A DNA stretch of 18,476 nt from an uncultured Candidatus Melainabacteria bacterium (GTDB lineage: Bacteria; Cyanobacteriota; Vampirovibrionia; Gastranaerophilales; Gastranaerophilaceae), in the NCBI GenBank assembly GCA_934675685.1, contig CAKURL010000030.1:1-18476 (forward strand). The letters are read 5' to 3'. Position 1 is the first letter of the stretch. The number at the start of each line of letters is the position of its first letter. Positions 1 through 5,885 of the stretch are shown in pieces. The translations under genes were made by a program, and so were the position numbers. The notes under the pieces are model-generated. The model searched no databases and had not been told where the DNA came from. It saw only the letters and a program-made list of their open reading frames with translations.

Positions 1-86
1 GTGCAGGTCTTGAAATTACATTAATTAAAGATGTTACTCCAATTCCTCACAATGGGTGCCGTCCACCTAAAAAACGTAGAGTATAG
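1..86 (+). CDS. rpsK: 30S ribosomal protein S11, C-terminal end (partial)
   Basis: Only the last 27 codons and the TAG stop are present; the gene begins before the window. The reading frame starting at base 3 gives AGLEITLIKDVTPIPHNGCR followed by PPKKRRV, the very conserved S11 tail (TPIPHNGCRPPK plus a basic end). S11 sits on the platform of the small subunit near the 3' end of 16S rRNA. Its place just before rpsD and rpoA is the usual alpha-operon order. The gap to rpsD is 30 bases and carries only a ribosome binding site, so the two are surely co-transcribed. Confidence 0.95.
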   Translation, partial: AGLEITLIKDVTPIPHNGCRPPKKRRV

Positions 87-116
87 TAAAGTAAATTATT
101 AATTATAGGAGCTAAA

Positions 117-719
117 ATGGCTAAATATACCGGACCATCAAATAAATTATTCAGAAACTACGGTGTTAAAGATTTGTCTAACCGCAAATTGACAACATCT
201 ATGAGACAGCACGCGTCTGGTCAACATGGTGCTGCAAGAAAGAAAGCTTCTGATTACGCGCTTCAATTAAAAGCTAAACAAACAATCAGAATGACATACC
301 TAGTTAGTGAAAAACAATTTGCAAAATATTATGAAAATGCTTCAAGAAAAACAGGCGTAACTGGTACAATCATGTTACAAACTCTTGAATCAAGATTAGA
401 TAATGTTTTATACAAAGCAGGTTTTGCTATCACAAGACGTCAAGCTAGACAAATCGTAAACCACGCTCACGTTCTTGTAAACGGAAAAAAAGTTGACATT
501 CCTTCTTATTTATTAAAAGCAGGCGACGTTGTTACAGTTAGAGAAAACTCAAAACAATTCATCAAAAATGTAATTGAATCTATCGATTTAGCTTTAGATT
601 TCGCTTGGTTGACAGTTGACAAAAACAACTTATCAATTACATTTGACAGAATTCCACAAAGAGAAGAGCTTGATCCTGAATTTAAAGAACAACTCGTTAT
701 TGAATACTACTCTAAATAA
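117..719 (+). CDS. rpsD: 30S ribosomal protein S4
   Basis: Primary 16S rRNA-binding protein that nucleates assembly of the 30S body; in many bacteria it also represses its own operon. The 200-aa length is normal. The start MAKYTGPSNKLFRNYG and the S4 RNA-binding domain (about residues 91-155: LESRLDNVLYKAGFAITRRQ, then ARQIVNHAHVLVNGKKVDIP) are clear. There is no Cys4 zinc knuckle in the N-terminal part, so this is the zinc-free form. TAGGAG lies a few bases before the ATG. It lies between rpsK and rpoA, the common bacterial order; as I recall, photosynthetic cyanobacteria keep rpsD elsewhere, which matters if this genome belongs to their sister group. Confidence 0.97.
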   Translation: MAKYTGPSNKLFRNYGVKDLSNRKLTTSMRQHASGQHGAARKKASDYALQLKAKQTIRMTYLVSEKQFAKYYENASRKTGVTGTIMLQTLESRLDNVLYKAGFAITRRQARQIVNHAHVLVNGKKVDIPSYLLKAGDVVTVRENSKQFIKNVIESIDLALDFAWLTVDKNNLSITFDRIPQREELDPEFKEQLVIEYYSK

Positions 720-740
720 TAATTAGGAGAGAATGAAATT

Positions 741-1718
741 ATGGAACTAAAAATTAGAAACATCAATACTACAACATCTTCTGATGGTTCTCAATACGGA
801 AAATTCGTGATTGAACCATTAGAAAGAGGTTATGGTGCAACTATTGGTAACACATTAAGAAGAGTGTTGTTATCAAGCTTAGAAGGTGCTGCCATCACTT
901 CTGTTAGAATTGAAGGTATTACTCACGAATACACTCCAATCCCTGGTGTTGTTGAAGATGTAATTGATATTATGTTAAATCTTAAATCTGTTGTTGTTAA
1001 AACCGATTCAACTGAACCACAACATTTAAGATTAGACGTAAACACTCCTGGGCCTGTTTTGGCTGGAGACATCGAATTACCGGCTGGCGTTAAAATTGTT
1101 AACCCTGATTGCGTAATTTGTACTCTTTCTCAAGGCGGTTCAATCCACGCAGACATCACTGTTGAAGTTGGCAAAGGCTATGTTGCAGTTGACGTATTGA
1201 AAGAACAAAAAAATGGTCTTCCAATCGACTTGTTGCCAATCGACGCTGTGTTTATGCCAATCAAAAGAGTTAGCTACAACGTAGAACCTGCACGTGTAGG
1301 CGAATCTTTAGATTATGACAAATTAACAATTGAAATCTGGTCTAATGGTTCTGTTGAAGTTACTCAAGCATTGTCTAAAGCTGCTAACTTGTTGATTGAA
1401 CACTTTAGCCAAATCGCAGGAATTACAGGAACTCCTGTTCAAACAAAACAAGAAGTTGTAGAAGAAGAACCAGCTCAAGAAGAAGCTGCTCCTACACTTT
1501 CAATCGAAGATTTAGAATTATCAGTTCGTGCATACAACTGCTTGAAAAGAGCAAGTATCAACTCTATGAGCGAATTGCTTAAAAAATCTGAACATGATTT
1601 GTTGAACATTAAAAACTTCGGTAAAAAATCATCAGACGAAGTAATCGAAAAACTTCACCAAATGGGTCTTGACCTTCAACCAAATCCAGAAGGTGTCGAC
1701 GATTTAGAATTAATATAA
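741..1718 (+). CDS. rpoA: DNA-directed RNA polymerase subunit alpha
   Basis: Alpha subunit, which dimerises to seed RNA polymerase assembly and contacts promoters and activators through its C-terminal domain. At 325 aa it is full length: N-terminal domain about 1-230 (FVIEPLERGYGATIGNTLRR and the VEDVIDIMLNLK segment), an acidic linker about 238-252 (EEEPAQEEAAP), and a C-terminal helix-hairpin domain about 255-320. In that domain SVRAYNCLKRASI keeps Arg263 and the following Asn, equivalent to E. coli R265 and N268 that bind UP-element DNA. AGGAG at 725-729 is 11 bases before the ATG, a rather long spacing. The gap from rpsD is 21 bases. Confidence 0.98.
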   Translation: MELKIRNINTTTSSDGSQYGKFVIEPLERGYGATIGNTLRRVLLSSLEGAAITSVRIEGITHEYTPIPGVVEDVIDIMLNLKSVVVKTDSTEPQHLRLDVNTPGPVLAGDIELPAGVKIVNPDCVICTLSQGGSIHADITVEVGKGYVAVDVLKEQKNGLPIDLLPIDAVFMPIKRVSYNVEPARVGESLDYDKLTIEIWSNGSVEVTQALSKAANLLIEHFSQIAGITGTPVQTKQEVVEEEPAQEEAAPTLSIEDLELSVRAYNCLKRASINSMSELLKKSEHDLLNIKNFGKKSSDEVIEKLHQMGLDLQPNPEGVDDLELI

Positions 1719-1749
1719 TACAAATTAAAAAGTATAAGGAACAAACAAA

Positions 1750-2178
1750 ATGAGACACGGTCGTAAAATTCATAAACTATCTAAGGCAGCTGATCAAAGA
1801 AAAGCTCTTTTAAGAACTCTTGCTTCTCAACTGTTCTTAAATGGCGAAATCACAACTACAATGGCTAGAGCAAAAGCTTTAAGACCATTTGCAGAATCAA
1901 TCATCACTTTTGCTAAAAAAGGTGATTTGGCTGCAAGACGTGAAGCTAAAAAAGACATTTACGATATCGAAACAGAAAAATATATTGATGTTGAAACAGG
2001 CGAATTGTTTGACACATTGCCAGAAGGCAAAAAACTTCCAAAACAATCTGTTTTAAGACAATTGTTCTCTGTAATCGGTAAAAAATATGCTACACGTAAT
2101 GGCGGTTATACTCGCATTTTGAGATTAACTCCAAGACGCGGTGACAACGCAGAAATGGCATTAATCCAATTAGTGTAA
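1750..2178 (+). CDS. rplQ: 50S ribosomal protein L17
   Basis: Large-subunit protein near the exit tunnel, usually encoded just after rpoA as here. The N-terminal half (MRHGRKIHKLSKAADQRKAL, then the LASQLFLNGEITTTMARAKA region) and the C-terminal GGYTRILRLTPRRGD-NAEMALIQLV are diagnostic. The protein is 142 aa against roughly 116-130 in most bacteria. The extra length is an acidic insertion at about residues 74-98 (IETEKYIDVETGELFDTLPE) between the two halves. AAGGA at 1736-1740 is a normal ribosome binding site. The frame is intact, so the insertion looks like lineage variation rather than damage. Confidence 0.96.
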   Translation: MRHGRKIHKLSKAADQRKALLRTLASQLFLNGEITTTMARAKALRPFAESIITFAKKGDLAARREAKKDIYDIETEKYIDVETGELFDTLPEGKKLPKQSVLRQLFSVIGKKYATRNGGYTRILRLTPRRGDNAEMALIQLV

Positions 2179-2181
2179 TTA

Positions 2182-2988
2182 ATGCGACACCGATATAAAA
2201 TTTGCTTTGAATTTTTCGGCTTGAACTTCTTTGGTTCTCAAAAACAGCCGGACAAAAGGACAGTTCAAGACGAAATTGAAAAAGCGCTTTGCACGTTGAC
2301 AAAAAATAAAATTTGCACAATATTCTCTGGAAGGACAGACGCAAAAGTGAGCGCGAGCTCGCAAACAGCGCACTTTGATTTAGATGATGAACAATTTAAA
2401 ATCAAAGACATTAATCGTTTTTTATATTCGATTAATTCGATTCTTCCTTCGGATATTAAGATATTCAGCCTCGAGGAAGTTGATTTAAACTTTCACGCGC
2501 AAAAAGATGCTAAATTTAAACATTACAGGTATACAATCTTAAATCACCATGTTGCTTCGGTTTTTTCTGATTTATATTTGTTTTATCCTTATCATAAGCT
2601 TGATATTTCGAGAATGAACAAGGCTCTTAGTTTTCTTGTTGGATATCATGATTTTTCTTCTTTTAAATCTCAATCCGATAACCCTTATGATGATTGTACG
2701 ATTTATTTTGCGAAAGCAAAGGAAGAAATAATCGAAAATCGCAATTTTATTTTTATAGACATTATAGGGGATAGATTTCTCTATAATATGATAAGAACAA
2801 TAGCCGGTCAGCTGATTTTTATCGAAAGAAACAACTTTTCGCCTGAATTGATGAAAGAAGTTTTGGAAGCTAAAAATCGAGCCAAAGCCGCAGACAAACA
2901 AATAGCTAAAGCTTTGACTTTAAAATATGTCGGCTATGAAGATGTGAATAGTTATATTCAAAAAATTACTCAAAAGGAAGGTAAATAA
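2182..2988 (+). CDS. truA: tRNA pseudouridine(38-40) synthase TruA
   Basis: Isomerises uridines 38-40 in the tRNA anticodon stem-loop to pseudouridine. At 268 aa the length is normal. The catalytic aspartate is Asp53 in GRTDAKVSASSQ. The HYRYTI segment (residues 114-119, with the family Tyr at 117) and NMIRTIAGQL (Arg205) fit the two-lobed TruA fold. The loop after the catalytic Asp is unusual: most TruA proteins read GRTDxGVHA, while here Gly is Lys and His is Ser. The start is three bases after the rplQ stop with no separate Shine-Dalgarno, and the stop overlaps the rplM start (TAATG), so translation is probably coupled on both sides. truA between rplQ and rplM is typical of cyanobacteria and many Firmicutes. 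Confidence 0.93.
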   Translation: MRHRYKICFEFFGLNFFGSQKQPDKRTVQDEIEKALCTLTKNKICTIFSGRTDAKVSASSQTAHFDLDDEQFKIKDINRFLYSINSILPSDIKIFSLEEVDLNFHAQKDAKFKHYRYTILNHHVASVFSDLYLFYPYHKLDISRMNKALSFLVGYHDFSSFKSQSDNPYDDCTIYFAKAKEEIIENRNFIFIDIIGDRFLYNMIRTIAGQLIFIERNNFSPELMKEVLEAKNRAKAADKQIAKALTLKYVGYEDVNSYIQKITQKEGK

Positions 2989-3431
2989 TGAAAACATTTA
3001 GTGCAAAACCACTAGAAGTGACACGTAAATGGTATGTTATAGATGCTACAGATGTTAAATTAGGAAGATTAGCAGTTGCAGTAGCTAACATACTTAGAGG
3101 TAAAAACAAACCTCAATACACTCCAAATGTTGATACTGGCGATTTCGTTGTTGTTGTGAATGCTGCTAAAGTTGCAGTTTCTGGCAACAAAGAAACAGAC
3201 AAAATGTATCGCTCTCACTCTGGTTTCCCAGGTGGCTTTAAAGAAATCAGCTTTAAAGCATTAATGGAAAAAGACCCAACAAAAGCTATCGAAAAAGCTG
3301 TTAAAGGTATGCTTCCACACAACACTTTGGGTGATGAACAATTCCAAAAATTAAAAGTATACGCTGGCGCTGAGCACCCACATGCAGCTCAAAAACCTGA
3401 AGTATATGAAATAAAAGGAGAAGTTAAGTAA
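2988..3431 (+). CDS. rplM: 50S ribosomal protein L13
   Basis: Early-assembly large-subunit protein. At 147 aa, with KWYVIDATDVKLGRLAVAVA near the N-terminus, GDFVVVVNAAKVAVSGNKE in the middle, and KAVKGMLPHNTLGDEQFQKL followed by KVYAGAEHPHAAQKP at the end, it is unmistakable. The ATG shares its A with the truA stop (TAATG). The stop shares a base with the rpsI start in the same way. L13 and S9 are paired in nearly all bacteria. Confidence 0.97.
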   Translation: MKTFSAKPLEVTRKWYVIDATDVKLGRLAVAVANILRGKNKPQYTPNVDTGDFVVVVNAAKVAVSGNKETDKMYRSHSGFPGGFKEISFKALMEKDPTKAIEKAVKGMLPHNTLGDEQFQKLKVYAGAEHPHAAQKPEVYEIKGEVK

Positions 3432-3835
3432 TGGTTGCTAAGAATTCAAACGAAATCGTAAAAACTGGACGCAGAAAATGCTCCGTTGCTGTTGCTAAAG
3501 TTGTTTCAGGAAAAGGAAGAATTTTTATCAACGGTAAAACTTTAAAAGGATATTTTGGAAATCGTCCTTCTTTGGAAATGACAATTTATCGTCCATTAGT
3601 TTTAACTGAAAACCAAGACAAATTTGACGTTAGAGTTAAGACTGTTGGCGGTGGTGTTTCTGCTCAAGCAGATGCTATCCAATTGGCAATTTCTAGAGCT
3701 CTTGTTGAAGCAAACGAAGAATATAAACCAACTTTGAAACAAGAAGGTTTGTTGACTCGCGACGCTAGAATCAAAGAACGTAAAAAATACGGTAGAAAAA
3801 GAGCAAGAAAAAGATTTCAATTCTCAAAAAGATAA
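3431..3835 (+). CDS. rpsI: 30S ribosomal protein S9
   Basis: Small-subunit protein whose C-terminal tail reaches the P-site tRNA. At 134 aa, the TGRRKCSVAVAKVVSGKGRI start and the basic tail ending in RKRFQFSKR are typical; the final Ser-Lys-Arg is the tRNA-contacting end and is intact. It overlaps the rplM stop by one base and is the last gene of the operon, followed after 33 bases by a strong hairpin terminator. Confidence 0.97.
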   Translation: MVAKNSNEIVKTGRRKCSVAVAKVVSGKGRIFINGKTLKGYFGNRPSLEMTIYRPLVLTENQDKFDVRVKTVGGGVSAQADAIQLAISRALVEANEEYKPTLKQEGLLTRDARIKERKKYGRKRARKRFQFSKR

Positions 3836-3868
3836 TTTTTGGAATTATTTCAAATTATTCAATATTCA

Positions 3869-3901
3869 AAAAGCTTCTGTTTTTGCAGAAGCTTTTTTGT
3901 T
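3869..3901. terminator. Intrinsic terminator after rpsI, probably bidirectional
   Basis: An 11-bp perfect stem, AAAAGCTTCTG (3869-3879) with CAGAAGCTTTT (3886-3896), has a 6-base loop and runs into T-rich sequence on the plus strand. The A-run on its left side becomes a T-run in the other direction, so it can also end the leftward XRE gene that stops at 3919. Confidence 0.9.
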
Positions 3902-3918
3902 TGAAAATTTAAATTTAT

Positions 3919-4245
3919 TTATTTTGATTCAAAATATGCGTTTATTGTCTTTTTGATAAATTGCAAATCTTTAAGAGTGCATTTTTTTAAAGTGTTTTCT
4001 AATTCTTCTAATAGTTCTTCTTTGGATTTGAAATGCCCAAAATCAAATAAATCTTTAGGCTCCACATTTAGTGCTTTGCAAAGTTTTTCTATATTTTCTT
4101 TTTTGGGGAGTTGCTCCCCTGTTTCTAATTTGCTTATATTGTTCAAAGACTCCATGCCCACAAGCTCTGCGAGCTGCTGTTGGCTTAGCTTTGCATTTTT
4201 TCGTAATTCTTTTAGCCTTTTGCCAAATTTTATTGTCAATTTCAT
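3919..4245 (-). CDS. XRE-family helix-turn-helix transcriptional regulator
   Basis: A 108-aa predicted DNA-binding regulator. Residues 7-60 form a Cro/CI-type helix-turn-helix domain: FGKRLKELRKNAKLSQQQLA, a variant turn, then ISKLETGEQLPKKENIEKLC and ALNVEPKDLFDF. The remaining 45 residues are charged helix (KEELLEELENTLKKCTLKDL), possibly for dimerisation. I start it at the ATG at 4245, because GGAG (4252-4255) lies six bases upstream. The longer reading from a TTG at 4257 would use that ribosome binding site as coding sequence. It diverges from the prepilin gene across 166 bases, so it may control itself or the pilin gene; its target is not visible from sequence. Small regulators of this size also occur as phage or toxin-antitoxin remnants, but no partner gene is here. 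Confidence 0.88.
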   Translation of the reverse strand: MKLTIKFGKRLKELRKNAKLSQQQLAELVGMESLNNISKLETGEQLPKKENIEKLCKALNVEPKDLFDFGHFKSKEELLEELENTLKKCTLKDLQFIKKTINAYFESK

Positions 4246-4310
4246 TTTTTTCTCCAATATATTTCTATCCTAATAAGCTTTTTCGATATTTTAAATAAAT
4301 TACTAGGGTT

Positions 4311-4347
4311 AATATTGACAATAAATTCATATTAGTATTACAATATT
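4311..4347 (+). promoter_or_regulatory. Promoter of the prepilin gene, framed by an inverted repeat
   Basis: TTGACA (4315-4320) and TACAAT (4339-4344) are separated by 18 bases, a good housekeeping promoter that would start transcription near 4351. A perfect 7-bp inverted repeat, AATATTG (4311-4317) and CAATATT (4341-4347), overlaps both elements with arm centres 30 bp apart (about three helical turns). That is a reasonable site for a dimeric repressor such as the divergent XRE protein, but this link is inference. Confidence 0.6.
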
Positions 4348-4411
4348 TCCTATAAATTATCATTGTTGGTAGTATTTTTGTGTATAAATTATTATTAATA
4401 GGAGTATTTCT

Positions 4412-5113
4412 TTGAAATTTAAAAAAGCTTTTACATTGGCAGAAATAATGATTGCACTTGTTGTAATTGGAGTAATAACTTCAATTCTTTTGCCTGTTGC
4501 ATTTAACTCTGTTCCAGACGAAAATGTGATGAAATTCAAAAAAGGAAATGCGACTTTAGCTAAAGTTATTAATGAACTTGTTTCATCAGAGCAATTTTAC
4601 TTAGCAGGAGATTTAGGAAAGAAAAAAGACGGAAATTTGGTCGATTCTTCGACATATTTTTGTGAAACCTTCTCTGATATTATCTCAACTAAGAAAGTTA
4701 ATTGCACAAAAAGAGGCGATTTTCATAATAGCTATTGGGCGAAAGAACAGCCAGAAAGCGACTTAGATTTATCTTGCTCTTTGGCTTCAAAAAACGATGT
4801 AGAAGAGATTACCTTAATCGATGGCATAAAGTTTTATGAAGGCTCGACAAATATTCATTTTGCCACAAAAGGGACACCAACAGGAATTTCAGCTGATGGA
4901 AATGATTTTTCAATGGACAATGATGTATATCTTTTTTACGAAAATTTAGATGAAAATAATATAAATAGAGTTTATAAAGTCCTTTGTATGGATATAGATG
5001 ACTTAAATTCTGGCGAGGCCCCTTTTGGCTATGGAGTTCGTGTTGATGGGAAAATTGCTTTGGGCGCAAGAGCGAAAGAATGGTTAGAAAAAAATATTCA
5101 AGATAAGGAATAA
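4412..5113 (+). CDS. Type IV pilin-like protein (prepilin N-terminal cleavage/methylation domain)
   Basis: A 233-aa pseudopilin/prepilin. It begins with the short basic leader MKFKKA, followed by FTLAEIMIALVVIGVITSIL, a classical class III signal. A prepilin peptidase would cut before Phe7, leaving Glu at mature position 5. Ala rather than Gly sits at -1, which is tolerated. The hydrophobic helix is followed by a soluble domain with four cysteines (83, 97, 121, 192), which may form disulfides. The start is TTG, supported by GGAG at 4401-4404 seven bases upstream; no ATG fits the leader. Such proteins are assembled at the inner membrane into pili or type II secretion pseudopili. No assembly gene is nearby, so it looks like one of several orphan pilin-like genes. 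The ribosome binding site of the next small gene lies in its last codons. Confidence 0.85.
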   Translation: MKFKKAFTLAEIMIALVVIGVITSILLPVAFNSVPDENVMKFKKGNATLAKVINELVSSEQFYLAGDLGKKKDGNLVDSSTYFCETFSDIISTKKVNCTKRGDFHNSYWAKEQPESDLDLSCSLASKNDVEEITLIDGIKFYEGSTNIHFATKGTPTGISADGNDFSMDNDVYLFYENLDENNINRVYKVLCMDIDDLNSGEAPFGYGVRVDGKIALGARAKEWLEKNIQDKE

Positions 5114-5116
5114 TAA

Positions 5117-5257
5117 ATGAAGAAGAACGAAATTATAATTTTAATTTGTTTTATAGTGTTATTTATAAGTATGCTTGTTTCTTATGTTTATACTTGTTAT
5201 CAATTGAAGCCTAAAGGGGAAGATTTTAGGGTTGAAAAATTACTAAAGTCATTCTGA
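5117..5257 (+). CDS. Small single-pass membrane protein (46 aa), C-terminus possibly cut short
   Basis: The 46-aa frame reads MKKNEIIILICFIVLFISML, then VSYVYTCYQLKPKGEDFRVE, then KLLKSF. Residues 5-27 are one strong transmembrane helix after two lysines, leaving a short charged tail. AAGGA at 5105-5109 lies seven bases before the ATG and inside the end of the pilin gene, so translation is likely coupled to it. I do not recognise a family. The last three codons (TCA TTC TGA) fall inside the left arm of the inverted-repeat element at 5248-5419, so the original reading frame may have been longer and the present stop supplied by the insertion. Confidence 0.55.
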   Translation: MKKNEIIILICFIVLFISMLVSYVYTCYQLKPKGEDFRVEKLLKSF

Positions 5258-5419
5258 ACTAACTAGAAAATTGCTTGAGTGAAGCGAGTGCTGATTTTTT
5301 GTACCTACTCGGTGTTTTTGAATCTTTATTTATTATTGAATTTTTGTATGCTATGTTTTAGAGATTCTGAACAGCTTAAAAACTACGCTTCGCTTGTTTT
5401 TTAAAGCTTTCAGAATGAC
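5248..5419. mobile_element. MITE-like element bounded by 11-bp inverted repeats
   Basis: GTCATTCTGAA (5248-5258) and TTCAGAATGAC (5409-5419) are perfect inverted repeats enclosing 172 bases with no gene. The right half (5364-5416) also folds alone: ATTCTGA with TCAGAAT, AGCTT with AAGCT and AAAAAC with GTTTTT. No clear target-site duplication flanks it. A GAAGCGAG-containing segment (5275-5291) resembles part of the structured repeat at 11188-11204. Short GTCATTCTGA-ended repeats are common as non-autonomous elements in bacteria, but the family here is not identified. Confidence 0.5.
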
Positions 5420-5457
5420 GTGTTGTTTTATCAAATGCAGGTCGGATTTACTAACCA

Positions 5458-5503
5458 GACAAAGGCTCCTGTGAAATCTGCGAAATGAGCTTTTGACTTT
5501 GTC
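5458..5503. repeat. Hairpin flanking the structured repeat copies
   Basis: GACAAAG (5458-5464) pairs with CTTTGTC (5497-5503). The loop holds GCTCCTG (5465-5471), the same heptamer that ends each of the two larger copies at 5507 and 5663, so this may be a degraded copy or the 3' tail of the neighbouring one on the minus strand. Confidence 0.45.
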
Positions 5504-5506
5504 AAC

Positions 5507-5620
5507 GCTCCTGCTTCGCAAAGATTTCTACGTCGCCCATTAAAGGTCTACGCTCTGTCTTGTCGGAGGCTCGTCGCCTTCGACAATCACGAGCTTCGCA
5601 CAAATCTGCCCTCAACTTCG
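5507..5620 (-). repeat. Structured repeat, copy A
   Basis: Read on the minus strand this copy has, in order: GAGGGCA, TGTGCGAAG, CGTGA, a hairpin, GTAGACC, GGGCGACGTA, a short stem and CAGGAGC. The hairpin at 5560-5586 is TTGTCG/CGACAA plus AGGC/GCCT around a 5-base loop. The block TACGTCGCC-N5-AAGGTCT (5529-5549, plus strand) recurs with identical spacing in copy B (5692-5712), and the order of blocks matches the copy at 11177-11264. There is no open reading frame of note. It is markedly less AT-rich than the surrounding genes. Confidence 0.7.
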
Positions 5621-5656
5621 TTCGCCAAGCAAAGCATTGCTAGGCTCACTTGTTTC

Positions 5657-5781
5657 AGGTTTGCTCCTGTGGAATTTTCTTCGAAAATTCTTACGTCGCC
5701 AATCTAAGGTCTGCATATTTGCCGCCTGCACTATGCAGCCGTCAAATATTCCGCACAGCTTGCCCAAAACTTTGCAAACCT
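5657..5781 (-). repeat. Structured repeat, copy B
   Basis: Minus-strand order: GGTTTGC closing arm, GGGCAAGCTGTGCGGAA, TTGACGGC, a long hairpin, GCAGACC, TTGGCGACGTA, a hairpin, CAGGAGC and the GCAAACC closing arm. The long hairpin (5715-5749) has 14 pairs interrupted by two mismatches. The second is a perfect 8-bp stem, GAATTTTC/GAAAATTC (5672-5690). AGGTTTGC (5657-5664) and GCAAACCT (5774-5781) close the whole unit with 8 bp. The same layout with a different closing-stem sequence is found at 11177-11264. Confidence 0.7.
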
Positions 5782-5813
5782 AGTGCGTCGCACTACGGTT
5801 TGCTTGTTTTGGG
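5763..5813. repeat. Long extended hairpin next to copy B
   Basis: CCCAAAAC (5763-5770) pairs with GTTTTGGG (5806-5813), GCAAACC (5774-5780) with GGTTTGC (5797-5803), and AGTGCG with CGCACT around a single T (5782-5794). The result is a 51-base near-continuous stem. The GCAAACC arm is the same one used by the closing stem of copy B, so the two folds exclude each other. Confidence 0.75.
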
Positions 5814-5819
5814 ATAAAA

Positions 5820-5846
5820 ATAATGCGAGCTTTTGGGCTCGCATTT
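5820..5846 (-). terminator. Intrinsic terminator for the coiled-coil protein gene
   Basis: AATGCGAGC (5822-5830) and GCTCGCATT (5837-5845) form a perfect 9-bp stem with a 6-base loop. Read leftwards the stem is followed by ATTTTTATC, a T-rich tail, placing it 40 bases past the stop of the minus-strand gene ending at 5886. The rightward tail is poorer. Confidence 0.8.
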
Positions 5847-5885
5847 AAAGTAATTATTTTAAGCTGAAAGTGGGTGTGTGTGGTT

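Noticed and set aside
4246..4257. TTG start of the XRE gene at 4257
   Set aside because: It would place the GGAG ribosome binding site inside the coding sequence; the ATG at 4245 is six bases after it.
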